Source of the DNA: Pseudomonas mucoides
Lineage (GTDB): Bacteria > Pseudomonadota > Gammaproteobacteria > Pseudomonadales > Pseudomonadaceae
Direction: 5' to 3'
Assembly (NCBI RefSeq): GCF_015461845.1
Contig: NZ_JACOPW010000008.1
Coordinates: 62,001-126,000 of the forward strand
Length of the DNA stretch: 64,000 nucleotides
The translations under genes and the position numbers were made by a program. Shown piece by piece: positions 1 to 8,566 of this stretch (its first letter is position 1; each line of letters opens with the position of its first letter). The notes below the pieces were generated by a model. It worked only from the letters and a program-made list of their open reading frames with translations, did not search any database and was not told where the DNA came from.

Positions 1-242
1 AGTTGCAGGGTTTCCCAGGTCTTGAAGGCTTCGCCGTCAGGCAGGACAACGGAAATCACCGAGTACTGCGCCAGGCTGCGGGTCAGACGTTCGAGGTAGA
101 GCGGTGCAACGGTCTCGTTGGAGATGATCGCTACTTGCCGTCCGCGAATATGCGGGGCCAGCAGCTCAGGCTGATCCAACAAACCTTCGCCAATGTGAAT
201 CGGGTAGCTGCGCTCGCCTAGATCGACCTTGAGTGTCTGCAT
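1..242 (-). CDS. aroB: 3-dehydroquinate synthase, N-terminal part (runs off the window)
   Basis: This is the first 80 codons of a gene that continues past the left edge. Reading the minus strand from the ATG at 242 gives MQTLKVDLGERSYPIHIGEG and then a stretch containing QVAIISNETVAPLY, typical of the N-terminal NAD-binding region of AroB. The enzyme converts DAHP to 3-dehydroquinate, the second step of the shikimate pathway, in the cytoplasm. It lies downstream of aroK on the same strand, the usual aroK-aroB order in gamma-proteobacteria. The spacer of 150 bp (243-392) holds no gene. The identity is from recognition of the family; the C-terminal catalytic part cannot be seen. Confidence 0.93.
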   Translation of the reverse strand, partial: MQTLKVDLGERSYPIHIGEGLLDQPELLAPHIRGRQVAIISNETVAPLYLERLTRSLAQYSVISVVLPDGEAFKTWETLQ

Positions 243-392
243 GTGTCCCCACAGTGAAGATGAATCAGGCGTCCTGCCTTGAGTTATCGAATGTCCACGG
301 CACCCGTTGGTGTGACGCCGTTCGGTAGCCATCTGCCATAACCTGGAGCGGTCATGGCAGGACGCCGAGGATAGCGCATTTCGCGCTGCGCA

Positions 393-911
393 TTAACGGG
401 GCGGTAGCTGCTGCAAGCGTTCGAGGATGTCGAGCACCACCATTCGCGGCGGCCGCTCATCGGTTTCAACCACCAGGTCGGCGATTTCCCGATACAGCGG
501 ATCGCGGATTGCCAGCAGATCCCGCAGAGTCTTGGCCGGATCAGCGGTACGCAACAGGGGGCGATTGCGGTCACGGGCAGTTCGGCCGACTTGCTGTTCG
601 ACAGAAGCATGCAAGTAGACCACCCGACCACCGGCATGCAGCGCCCGACGATTGGCTTCGCGCATGACTGCGCCCCCACCGGTTGCCAATACCACGCCAT
701 CGCAGCCGCACAGCTCGGCAATCATCGCCTGCTCGCGGTCACGAAAGCCCGGTTCGCCTTCTTTATCGAAAATCCACGGGATATTGGCGCCCGTGCGCAA
801 TTCAATTTCCTTATCGGAATCTTTGAACGGCAGGCGCAGCTCTTTGGCCAGCAACCGGCCGATGGTGCTTTTACCAGCGCCCATCGGTCCAACAAGAATC
901 AAATTTCGCAC
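393..911 (-). CDS. aroK: Shikimate kinase
   Basis: AroK phosphorylates shikimate at the 3-hydroxyl using ATP in the aromatic amino acid pathway. The 172-residue protein is of family length. It has the Walker A loop GPMGAGKST at residues 8-16, the Asp/Arg shikimate-binding region (DSDKEIELRTG), and the glycine-rich GGGAVMR segment near residue 80. The start is a GTG (909-911), because the family begins right at the MRNLILVGPMGAGKS segment. The gene starts 4 bp after the pilQ stop codon and is followed by aroB, so co-transcription with the pil operon is possible, as in other pseudomonads (inference). Confidence 0.97.
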   Translation of the reverse strand: MRNLILVGPMGAGKSTIGRLLAKELRLPFKDSDKEIELRTGANIPWIFDKEGEPGFRDREQAMIAELCGCDGVVLATGGGAVMREANRRALHAGGRVVYLHASVEQQVGRTARDRNRPLLRTADPAKTLRDLLAIRDPLYREIADLVVETDERPPRMVVLDILERLQQLPPR

Positions 912-915
912 AGAA

Positions 916-2982
916 TCAATGACTCACAGCAATCGCCTGGTTGTTCATGATACGCGGAGTGAGAAATACCAGCAGCTCGGATTTTTTCTCCGAAACCACG
1001 TCACGCCGGAAAAGGCGGCCAAGATACGGCACATCGCCGAGAAATGGCACCTTATCTACAACCTTGCTTTGAGTATTTGAGAAAACCCCGCCAATCACGA
1101 TGGTCTCGCCATCGTTGACCAGGACCTTGGCGTTGACCTCGTTTTTCTTGATCGGCGGTACATCCTGCACCTTGTTCAGGTAGTCCGGCTCATCCTTGGT
1201 GACCTTGACCTCCATGATAATCCGGTTGTCCGGGGTGATCTGTGGTGTCACTTCCAGCGACAGCGAGGCTTCCTTGAAAGACACCGAAGTCGCGCCACTG
1301 GAGCTGGCTTCCTGGTAGGGAATCTCCGTGCCCTTGAGGATTTTTGCGGTTTCCTTGTCGGACGTGACCACCTTGGGCTGCGAGACGATTTCGCCGTTGC
1401 CGGTTTTCTCCATCGCCGTCAGTTCCAGGTCCAGCAACACGTTGTCGGTGATGAAGGCGATGCCGATGCCCGAGGTGCTGCCTGCTGCGCCCATGTCGAC
1501 AAACGACGAGTTGGTACTGGTACTTTCCGGTGTGCCGATGGTCCTCCCATCGCTGGCCCCGGACGTATTCCAGTTGCCCTTGTTCCGCACCGAACCACCC
1601 CAGCGCACGCCGAGGCTTTTGTCGTAATCGACGTTGGCTTCGACGATTCGCGCTTCGATCATCACCTGGCGAACCGGGATGTCCAGTTGCGTGACGATGC
1701 GGCGAAGCTCATCGAGACGGTCCTGGGGCTGGTAAGCAATGATGTTGTTGGTGCGCTCATCAACGGTGATCGACCCCCGCTCGTCGGCTTTCGCCTCGGC
1801 ACTGGTCACTGAAGTGAACAACTTGGCAATGTCCGCCGCCTTGGCGTAGTTGACCTGCAACAGCTCGCGACGCAGCGGCGCCAGTTCGGAGATCTGCTTC
1901 TGCGATTCCAGTTCCTGGCGTTCCCGGGCGGCGATTTCATCGGCCGGCGCCACTAACAGCACGTTACCGATCTTGCGCTTGTCCAGGCCCTTGGTTTTCA
2001 GCACCAGGTCCAGTGCCTGATCCCATGGCACGTTTTGCAACCGCAACGTGATGCCGCCCTGCACGGTGTCGCTGGCCACCAGATTGAGGTTGGTGAAATC
2101 GGCGATCAGTTGCAGCACCGAGCGCACGTCGATGTCCTGGAAATTCAGCGAGAGTTTTTCGCCGGTGTAGGCGAAGCGCTCTGCGTTGCGCTTTTGCAGA
2201 TCGTCGACCGTCATCGGCCGGATGCTGACGGTCAGCTTGTTGTCGGTCTGATAGGTCGAATAGTCGAACGCGCCGCCAGGCTCGATGGTGATCGTGGCAC
2301 GGTCGCCAGTGGCGACGGCGTTAACGAATTGCACCGGAGTGGCGAAATCCTTGACGTCGAGGCGCACACGCAACTTTTCGGGCAATTGGGTCCTGGCAAA
2401 ACCGAGGATGATCTTGCCTTCGTGTTCCTGGATGTCTGGTGCGATGGACGGATCCGACAGGTCGATGACCACATTGCCTTCACCCTGAGTACCCCGCTGG
2501 AAGTCGACGCCGCGAATGGTCTTGCTCGAAGGGGCGTAGGTTTTAGCCGGCGCCGGTGTTGCTACCGCGGCGCGAGCCGCCGGTTTCGACGCCTTGCTGT
2601 TGGCCCCCTGCCCGACCACCACCAACAGGTTGTTGCCTTCGACCCTCGCGTTATACGGCGTCAACTGCGTCAGGTTAATGATCAATCGCGTGCGGTCGTT
2701 GGCCTCGACCACCGTGGCACTGCGGGCATTGCCGCCACCGAGGTCGCGCGTCTTGCTCTTCAGCTGACTGACCACGCCGGGCAGGTCCAGTGCAATCCGC
2801 GCCGGCTGTTCGGTCGTGTAACCGTCGGGCACCGGTGGCGGCCCATCGAAAGACAACTTCAACTCGACGCGATCACCCGGCAGCGCGGCAACATCCAGCG
2901 CTTTGAGGTTGCTCGCCAGCACCATCGGAGACACCAACGCTATCCATAGCGAAATGCCGAGGGTTGAGAAAGTCCTGTTCAT
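916..2982 (-). CDS. pilQ: Type IV pilus outer-membrane secretin PilQ
   Basis: PilQ forms the multimeric outer-membrane channel through which the type IV pilus passes. The 688-residue protein begins with a signal peptide (about residues 1-23, ending VLA). Two AMIN-type beta domains follow (about 25-130 and 155-260; these bind peptidoglycan in the family). Next come the N0/STN region (SLNFQDIDVRSVLQLIADF), the NolW repeats (LLQVNYAKAADIAKLF) and the conserved C-terminal secretin domain with VPFLGDVPYLGRLFR. It is the last gene of pilMNOPQ and starts 13 bp after the pilP stop. No truncation is seen. Confidence 0.98.
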   Translation of the reverse strand: MNRTFSTLGISLWIALVSPMVLASNLKALDVAALPGDRVELKLSFDGPPPVPDGYTTEQPARIALDLPGVVSQLKSKTRDLGGGNARSATVVEANDRTRLIINLTQLTPYNARVEGNNLLVVVGQGANSKASKPAARAAVATPAPAKTYAPSSKTIRGVDFQRGTQGEGNVVIDLSDPSIAPDIQEHEGKIILGFARTQLPEKLRVRLDVKDFATPVQFVNAVATGDRATITIEPGGAFDYSTYQTDNKLTVSIRPMTVDDLQKRNAERFAYTGEKLSLNFQDIDVRSVLQLIADFTNLNLVASDTVQGGITLRLQNVPWDQALDLVLKTKGLDKRKIGNVLLVAPADEIAARERQELESQKQISELAPLRRELLQVNYAKAADIAKLFTSVTSAEAKADERGSITVDERTNNIIAYQPQDRLDELRRIVTQLDIPVRQVMIEARIVEANVDYDKSLGVRWGGSVRNKGNWNTSGASDGRTIGTPESTSTNSSFVDMGAAGSTSGIGIAFITDNVLLDLELTAMEKTGNGEIVSQPKVVTSDKETAKILKGTEIPYQEASSSGATSVSFKEASLSLEVTPQITPDNRIIMEVKVTKDEPDYLNKVQDVPPIKKNEVNAKVLVNDGETIVIGGVFSNTQSKVVDKVPFLGDVPYLGRLFRRDVVSEKKSELLVFLTPRIMNNQAIAVSH

Positions 2983-2995
2983 TATTCGAGTTCCA

Positions 2996-3523
2996 CTATG
3001 AGTGCTCTTTCAAAGGAAGGGTCCGTGGTCGCTCCAGCCAGGCACCCTCGCCATCGGGAACGATTTCGACCACATCAACTTGTGAGCCGCTGATGGCGAC
3101 GATCCGCCCATCGTTACGCCCCAGGTAATCACCGACTTTCAGCCGATGCACCCCGCCCGCCCCGCGCAACAGTACAAAGGAGCCAGAGGCATTGGAGATC
3201 GTGCCGACCATTTCAAACTGCTCGATGTTGAATCCTTCGAGGTACTGCTTGATCCGATTGGGGTCGGGCTTGACGTTGCGCGAGCCGCGTTTCTGGCCTG
3301 CCAGGTCCACTCTGACCTGCCGGGAAAACGGGCTGCGCAGGTTGGCGGCGTTGTAGGTGAACGTTGGGTAAGACCGAAACGTCGGCGTTGGTTCAATTTT
3401 GCCCGGAGCCCGCAGGCGCACTTCGTTCATGTAGGCATCCAGGTCGCCGAGGTCGTTATCGCTGCCACACGCGGCCAGGCTGGCGAACAACACCACCATC
3501 GATACACAACGAAGCGGACTCAT
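2996..3523 (-). CDS. pilP: Type IV pilus inner-membrane lipoprotein PilP
   Basis: PilP is a periplasmic lipoprotein that links the PilNO inner-membrane complex to the N0 domain of the PilQ secretin. The 175-residue protein has a lipoprotein signal peptide with lipobox SLAAC (Cys19). A disordered linker containing YNAANLRSPF follows, then a beta-sandwich C-terminal domain with the family motif FEMVGTISN and DYLGRNDGRI. The start overlaps the pilO stop by 4 bases, so translational coupling is likely. Length and order match the family. Confidence 0.97.
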   Translation of the reverse strand: MSPLRCVSMVVLFASLAACGSDNDLGDLDAYMNEVRLRAPGKIEPTPTFRSYPTFTYNAANLRSPFSRQVRVDLAGQKRGSRNVKPDPNRIKQYLEGFNIEQFEMVGTISNASGSFVLLRGAGGVHRLKVGDYLGRNDGRIVAISGSQVDVVEIVPDGEGAWLERPRTLPLKEHS

Positions 3524-4137
3524 TTCTGCGCCCCGTTGTAGCGATAGGTCTTGGCAAGGATGCTCATGCGCAACTTCGGACCACCTTCAGGGCTGGCCGG
3601 CGCGATGTCGAAATCATGCAGCGTCACGATCCGGGGCAGCCCGGCCACGCCACTGACGAAGGTCGCCAGGTCGTGATAGGCACCAGTCACCGTGATCTGG
3701 ATCGGCAGTTCGATGTAGAACGGCTGGGTGACTTCCGGCAGCAGTTTGATCTCTTCAAACTCCAGTCCGCTGCCCAGCCCCGTGCGGGTGATGTCCTCCA
3801 GCAGGCCGGGAACCTCGGTGTCGCTGGGCAATTGCCGCAGCAGCATGCCAAAGGACGTTTCCATCTCCTTCATTTGCTGGGTGTACAGCTCCAGATTTGC
3901 CGCCATGTGGGCCTTGGTCGCGAACTGTTCCTTGAGGGTCGACTCTTCCTCGCGCTTCAGGTTGAGCTGGTCTTCGAGATCACTGAGGTAAAAGGTGTAC
4001 CCCAGCGCCAACACCAACAGCATGAGCAAAACAGCCACCACGGCCTTGATCGCTGGCGGCCAGGAACCCATGTTGCTGGTGTCCAGATCGTTGAGATCAA
4101 CATTGCGCAACCCTTCCAGCCATTGAGACGGACTCAT
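3520..4137 (-). CDS. pilO: Type IV pilus assembly protein PilO
   Basis: PilO is a bitopic inner-membrane protein that heterodimerises with PilN and forms the alignment subcomplex between motor and secretin. The 205-residue protein has a short cytoplasmic N-terminus, one transmembrane helix at about residues 30-50 (AVVAVLLMLLVLALGYTFYL), a coiled-coil segment rich in Glu and Lys (about 52-100), and a ferredoxin-like periplasmic domain. It overlaps pilN and pilP by 4 bases at each end, the tight packing usual for this operon. Confidence 0.97.
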   Translation of the reverse strand: MSPSQWLEGLRNVDLNDLDTSNMGSWPPAIKAVVAVLLMLLVLALGYTFYLSDLEDQLNLKREEESTLKEQFATKAHMAANLELYTQQMKEMETSFGMLLRQLPSDTEVPGLLEDITRTGLGSGLEFEEIKLLPEVTQPFYIELPIQITVTGAYHDLATFVSGVAGLPRIVTLHDFDIAPASPEGGPKLRMSILAKTYRYNGAQK

Positions 4138-4700
4138 TTATCCTCCTCCACGGCAGCGGGCTGGGTCTGACGAACGGTCAGCTGAAAGACATTGGCCTGA
4201 TCCAGCTGACCGGCGGTCGTCGCCTTGACCTCGGTAAGACTGGGGGCATCGAACCAGTCGGACGCATCCAGGTTGCGCATCAGGTCCGACACGCGATTGT
4301 TCGACTCCGCCGCGCCGGTGATGGACAGGGTTTTGCCGACCATTTTCACTTCAGTGAAATACACACCGTCCGGCAGCGTGCGCGCCAATTGATCGAAGAT
4401 CCGGCCGCTGATCGGCCGGTTGCCTTGCAGGTCCTGGATAATGCGCATGCGCTCGACCAGTTGCTGGCGTCGGGCTTTCAGATCACTGATCTGTGCGATC
4501 CGCTCGTCGACCACTGCGATCTGCTTGCCGATGTAGGCGTTACGGGCAGCCTGCCGATCAATGGCTCCACTGATGAACTGGTCCGCGACCAGTACGCCCC
4601 CCACGGAACACAGCAGCACGCCGACCAACGTCAGCAAAAAGCGTTTGCGGCGTTCTTCCCGCAGCTCTTCGCGCCAAGGTAAAAGATTGATCCGCGCCAT
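4134..4700 (-). CDS. pilN: Type IV pilus assembly protein PilN
   Basis: PilN pairs with PilO in the inner membrane, and its N-terminal tail binds cytoplasmic PilM. I start it at the ATG at 4700, giving MARINLLPWREELREERRK (188 residues). The INLLPWRE motif is the PilM-binding peptide and lies at the extreme N-terminus in the family, and this ATG overlaps the pilM stop as ATGA. A longer reading frame from 4730 would add ten unconserved residues. One transmembrane helix (about residues 22-42), a coiled coil and a periplasmic domain follow. Confidence 0.96.
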   Translation of the reverse strand: MARINLLPWREELREERRKRFLLTLVGVLLCSVGGVLVADQFISGAIDRQAARNAYIGKQIAVVDERIAQISDLKARRQQLVERMRIIQDLQGNRPISGRIFDQLARTLPDGVYFTEVKMVGKTLSITGAAESNNRVSDLMRNLDASDWFDAPSLTEVKATTAGQLDQANVFQLTVRQTQPAAVEEDK

Positions 4701-5764
4701 CAGTCGAAACTCCTGAGGGCGAGCCCGCACGCGATCATCAAGGCTGGCGCATCGCTAGCCAGCGCGCCGGCGTTGACCTTGCTGCTCAAGGCCATGTTGG
4801 CGAACGGGTTGGCCACCTGAGTCGGCGTATCCAGGCGCTGTTCGATCAACCGGTCCAGCCCCGACACCGACGCCGTGCCACCGGCCAGCAGAATGTGATC
4901 GACCGCGTTGTACTGGCCAGAGGCAAAGAAGAACTGCAACGAGCGCGAAACCTGCTGTACCAGCGCCTCGCGAAACGGTTGCAAGACTTCGTTGACGTAG
5001 TCGTCTGGCAATCCGCCCTGCTTCTTCGCCAGCCCGGCCTGCTCGACCGTCAGGCCATACCGGCGCTGAATTTCCTCGGTCAGCTGCCGCCCCCCGAACA
5101 ATTGCTCGCGGGTATAAATGATCTTGCCGTTGTGCAGCACGCTGAGGGTGGTCATGGTCGCGCCAATGTCCACCACCGCAACCGTCAGGCGCTCCTGGGT
5201 GGCGGCCAGTTGTGTCGAGAGCAAGCCGAAGGAACGCTCCAGCGCGTAAGCCTCGACATCGACCACGCGCGCAGTCAGGCCGGCCAAGGCCAGAGCCGCC
5301 TCTCGGACTTCGACATTTTCCTTGCGACAGGCGGCCAGCAACACATTGACCCGCTCCGGGTTACGCGCGGACACGCCCTGGACTTCGAAGTCGATGGCGA
5401 CTTCATCCAAAGGGTAGGGAATGTACTGATCGGCCTCGATCTTGAGCTGGTTTTCCATCTCGTCGTCGGAAAGACCACCGTCCATCTCGATGGTCTTGGT
5501 GATCACCGCCGAACCGGCCACTGCCACCGCCACGCTCTTGAGGCTGGTTCTGGCCTTGAGCAACACACGAGAGAGCGCCTGCCCGACACCCTCGAGCTCA
5601 GCGATGTTTTTTTCGACTACCGCATTGGCCGGCAACGGCTCTACCGCGTACGCCTCGACCCGATAACGGTCACCCTGACGACTCAGTTCCAGAAGCTTTA
5701 CCGACGTGGAACTGATGTCGATCCCCAACAGCGAGTTGGCTTTTTTATTGAAGAGTCCTAGCAC
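4700..5764 (-). CDS. pilM: Type IV pilus actin-like assembly protein PilM
   Basis: PilM is an actin/FtsA-like cytoplasmic ATP-binding protein that docks on the PilN tail and connects the pilus platform to the cytoplasmic motor. The 354-residue protein opens with NSLLGIDISSTSVKLLELS (phosphate-1 loop of the actin fold). It has the second phosphate motif VAVVDIGATMTTLSV at about residue 195 and the adenosine motif ILLAGGTASVSGL near residue 290. It is the first gene of pilMNOPQ and is divergent from mrcA across a 217-bp spacer, the same arrangement as in other pseudomonads. Confidence 0.98.
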   Translation of the reverse strand: MLGLFNKKANSLLGIDISSTSVKLLELSRQGDRYRVEAYAVEPLPANAVVEKNIAELEGVGQALSRVLLKARTSLKSVAVAVAGSAVITKTIEMDGGLSDDEMENQLKIEADQYIPYPLDEVAIDFEVQGVSARNPERVNVLLAACRKENVEVREAALALAGLTARVVDVEAYALERSFGLLSTQLAATQERLTVAVVDIGATMTTLSVLHNGKIIYTREQLFGGRQLTEEIQRRYGLTVEQAGLAKKQGGLPDDYVNEVLQPFREALVQQVSRSLQFFFASGQYNAVDHILLAGGTASVSGLDRLIEQRLDTPTQVANPFANMALSSKVNAGALASDAPALMIACGLALRSFD

Positions 5765-5848
5765 TACCCATTCCCTATGACTATCCGTGTCTTACGGACT
5801 CTGTAATATCCGTTGCGTTCATTACCTCCCGTCTTGACAGAAGCGCCC

Positions 5849-5879
5849 ATGACGCTCCCTGCGGAAAAATGCTTATAAT
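5849..5879 (+). promoter_or_regulatory. Candidate sigma-70 promoter for mrcA
   Basis: A perfect TATAAT (5874-5879) lies about 100 bases upstream of mrcA in the pilM-mrcA divergent spacer. The best upstream partner is a weak ATGACG at 5849-5854 with a long 19-base spacer. The better-looking TTGACA at 5834-5839 is too far away (34 bases). The -10 call is from sequence; the -35 is tentative. Confidence 0.4.
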
Positions 5880-5981
5880 GCCCAGCGTTTTTTTTCCGGT
5901 TTTTACTTCAAGCGCGGGTCGTTCCCTGTTTATCCGAACCCTGATGCCTCATTCATTCTTTGCCCTGGATGTCCAAAAGCC

Positions 5982-8426
5982 TTGATTCGTCTGCTGAAAT
6001 TTTTCGGTTGGTCCATCGTCGCCGTTTTCTGCGGACTGCTTCTGGGTCTGAGTGGCGCCTTTCTTTACCTTAGTCCCGGATTACCGTCCGTGGAGGCGCT
6101 GAGAAGCATCCAGTTGCAGATTCCTTTGCGGGTCTACAGCAGCGATAACAAGTTGATCGCAGAGTTTGGCGAAATGCGCCGTACTCCGATCCGTTTCGCC
6201 GACATTCCCCCCAATTTCATTAATGCGTTACTAAGTGCTGAAGACGACAATTTCGCCAACCACTACGGCGTCGACCCCAGCAGCCTGATGCGTGCGGCGA
6301 CCCAATTGGTCAAGAGCGGGCACATTCAGTCCGGCGGCAGCACCATCACCATGCAGGTCGCGAAAAACTTCTTCCTGACCAGCGAACGCAGCTTCTCGCG
6401 CAAAACCACCGAAATTCTCCTGGCCCTGCAGATCGAACGACAGCTGACCAAGGACGAGATCCTTGAGCTGTACGTCAACAAGATCTACCTGGGCAACCGC
6501 GCCTACGGCATCGAAGCCGCCGCGCAGGTTTACTACGGCAAATCGATTCGTGACGTCAGCCTCGCCCAGATGGCGATGATCGCCGGCCTGCCAAAAGCCC
6601 CGTCGCGCTTCAACCCGCTGGCCAACCCGGCCCGCAGCAAAGAGCGCCGCGACTGGATTCTGGGGCGCATGTACAAGCTCGGGAAAATCACCGAAGCCGA
6701 CTACACCACGGCGATCAACGAACCCCTGAACGCCAGCTATCACGTGCCGACGCCGGAAGTGAATGCACCTTACATCGCCGAAATGGCCCGGGCCGAGATG
6801 GTCGGGCGTTATGGCAGCGACGCCTATACCGAAGGGTTCCGCGTGACCACGACTGTGCCGAGCAATCTGCAGGAAATGGCCAACACCGCGGTTCACGAAG
6901 GCTTGATGACATATGACCAGCGCCATGGTTATCGCGGCCCCGAGTCGCGCCTGCCGGGCAAGACGCGCGAGGCCTGGGCTACCGAGCTGACCAAGCAACG
7001 CACCATCAGCAGCCTTGAACCCGCCATCGTGACTCAGGTCGACAAAAACGGCCTGCAAGTGATGACCCGCACCGGTGACGAACACGTCGGCTGGGATAGC
7101 ATGAAGTGGGCGCGTCCGTTCCTGAACACCAACAGCATGGGCGCCAATCCGAAGCAGCCTTCGGATGTGGCTCAAGTCGGCGATCTGATTCGCGTGCAGC
7201 GTCAGCCGGACAACTCGCTGAAATTCAGCCAGATTCCGCAGGCGCAGGGCGCACTGGTATCCCTTGATCCGCAGAACGGCGCCATCCGTTCGCTGGTCGG
7301 CGGTTTTGCGTTCGAGCAGAGCAACTACAACCGCGCCTTGCAGGCCAAGCGCCAGCCAGGCTCGAGCTTCAAACCGTTCGTCTACAGTGCGGCGCTGGAC
7401 AACGGCTACACCGCCTCCAGCCTGGTGAACGACGCGCCGATCGTGTTTGTCGACGAATACCTGGACAAGGTCTGGCGCCCGAAGAACGACACCAACACCT
7501 TCCTCGGTCCGATCCGTCTGCGCGAGGCGCTGTACAAGTCGCGTAACCTGGTGTCGATCCGCTTGCTGCAAGCGATGGGCGTCGGCAGGACAATCGACTA
7601 CATCACCCGCTTCGGTTTCAACAAGCAGGACCTGCCGCCCAACCTGTCCCTGGCACTGGGCACCGCGACCCTGACCCCGATGGAGATCGCCACGGGCTGG
7701 AGCACCTTCGCCAACGGCGGCTTCAAGATCACCCCGTACATCATCGACAAGATCGAAAGTCGCAACGGCGACACGCTGTTCGTCGCCAACCCGCCGAGCG
7801 TTCCTCAGGGCGACGCAGCGTCCAGCGGCATTGCTGCCCCGGCCGCGCAGACCTTTACAGTCAACGCGACACCGGGTGAGGCGCCAGCCGCTCCGGGCAC
7901 CGCGCCGCAAACGCCGGCCGTTGCCGAACGCATCGTCGATGGCCGCACGACCTACATCCTCAACAGCATGCTGGAGGACGTGATCAAGCTCGGCACCGGC
8001 CGTCGCGCACTGGCCTTGGGACGTGGCGACATTGCGGGCAAGACCGGTACGACCAACGAATCCAAGGACGCGTGGTTCTCCGGCTATAACGCCGACTACG
8101 TGACGACGGTCTGGACCGGTTTCGACCAGCCTGAAAGCCTCGGCCGCAAGGAGTTCGGCGGCACCGTCGCGCTGCCGATCTGGATGAGCTACATGGGCGC
8201 CGCCCTCAAAGACAAGCCGCCGCATACGCAGCCAGAGCCGGAAGGCATCCTGAGCCTGCGGGTCGACCCGGTCAGCGGTCGTGCCGCCAGCCCGGGCACG
8301 CCAGGCGCGTACTTTGAACTGTTCAAGGCCGAAGACACGCCACCGTCGGTGAATGAGCTGGGCAACGGCACAGCGCCGGGCAGCCCGCTGCCAGCGGATG
8401 AAGCGGCACCGATCGATTTGTTCTAG
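5982..8426 (+). CDS. mrcA: Penicillin-binding protein 1A (bifunctional peptidoglycan synthase)
   Basis: This class A PBP polymerises lipid II (glycosyltransferase) and cross-links stem peptides (transpeptidase) on the periplasmic face of the inner membrane. The 814-residue protein has an N-terminal signal anchor (about 8-30). GT51 motifs follow (AEDDNFANHYG and GGSTITMQVAKN). The transpeptidase domain has the SXXK box Ser461-S-F-Lys464, an SRN box (KSRNLVS) and KTGT at Lys687. An OB-like insert separates the two, and a Pro/Ala-rich loop (about 620-650) precedes the KTG region. The start is a TTG at 5982, because the conserved IRLLKFFGWS segment follows immediately and no ATG or GTG fits. The tail after the transpeptidase is Pro/Gly-rich. 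Confidence 0.97.
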   Translation: MIRLLKFFGWSIVAVFCGLLLGLSGAFLYLSPGLPSVEALRSIQLQIPLRVYSSDNKLIAEFGEMRRTPIRFADIPPNFINALLSAEDDNFANHYGVDPSSLMRAATQLVKSGHIQSGGSTITMQVAKNFFLTSERSFSRKTTEILLALQIERQLTKDEILELYVNKIYLGNRAYGIEAAAQVYYGKSIRDVSLAQMAMIAGLPKAPSRFNPLANPARSKERRDWILGRMYKLGKITEADYTTAINEPLNASYHVPTPEVNAPYIAEMARAEMVGRYGSDAYTEGFRVTTTVPSNLQEMANTAVHEGLMTYDQRHGYRGPESRLPGKTREAWATELTKQRTISSLEPAIVTQVDKNGLQVMTRTGDEHVGWDSMKWARPFLNTNSMGANPKQPSDVAQVGDLIRVQRQPDNSLKFSQIPQAQGALVSLDPQNGAIRSLVGGFAFEQSNYNRALQAKRQPGSSFKPFVYSAALDNGYTASSLVNDAPIVFVDEYLDKVWRPKNDTNTFLGPIRLREALYKSRNLVSIRLLQAMGVGRTIDYITRFGFNKQDLPPNLSLALGTATLTPMEIATGWSTFANGGFKITPYIIDKIESRNGDTLFVANPPSVPQGDAASSGIAAPAAQTFTVNATPGEAPAAPGTAPQTPAVAERIVDGRTTYILNSMLEDVIKLGTGRRALALGRGDIAGKTGTTNESKDAWFSGYNADYVTTVWTGFDQPESLGRKEFGGTVALPIWMSYMGAALKDKPPHTQPEPEGILSLRVDPVSGRAASPGTPGAYFELFKAEDTPPSVNELGNGTAPGSPLPADEAAPIDLF

Positions 8427-8444
8427 AGAGACAGCTACAGGTTT

Positions 8445-8500
8445 CAAGCTGCAAGCCACACGCTGAAGCAAGAGCCGCATCGCTTTTAACTTGCAGCTTG
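8445..8500. repeat. Intergenic inverted repeat, CAAGCTGCAAG family
   Basis: CAAGCTGCAAG (8445-8455) is repeated inverted as CTTGCAGCTTG (8490-8500) between mrcA and its terminator. A sister copy lies after hslU (18376-18423), so this is a dispersed intergenic repeat and not a gene-specific structure. Confidence 0.7.
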
Positions 8501-8517
8501 TAGCTTGCCGCTTCAAG

Positions 8518-8557
8518 CCCATAAAAAAACCCAGCACTTGGCTGGGTTTTTTATGGG
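8518..8557. terminator. Bidirectional intrinsic terminator between mrcA and maeB
   Basis: The stem CCCAGC (8530-8535) and GCTGGG (8541-8546) encloses a 5-base loop. It is flanked by an A-run on the left and TTTTTT on the right, and the pairing extends to CCCAT/ATGGG at the ends. It can terminate both convergent genes, mrcA (plus) and maeB (minus). Confidence 0.9.
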
Positions 8558-8566
8558 CGGCTGCTT

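Noticed and set aside
5834..5839. TTGACA as the -35 box of the mrcA promoter
   Set aside because: It is 34 bases from the only good TATAAT, twice the normal spacing.
6231..8537. 768-codon minus-strand frame opposite mrcA
   Set aside because: It is a shadow of a complete PBP1A gene, with no ribosome binding site or family motif.
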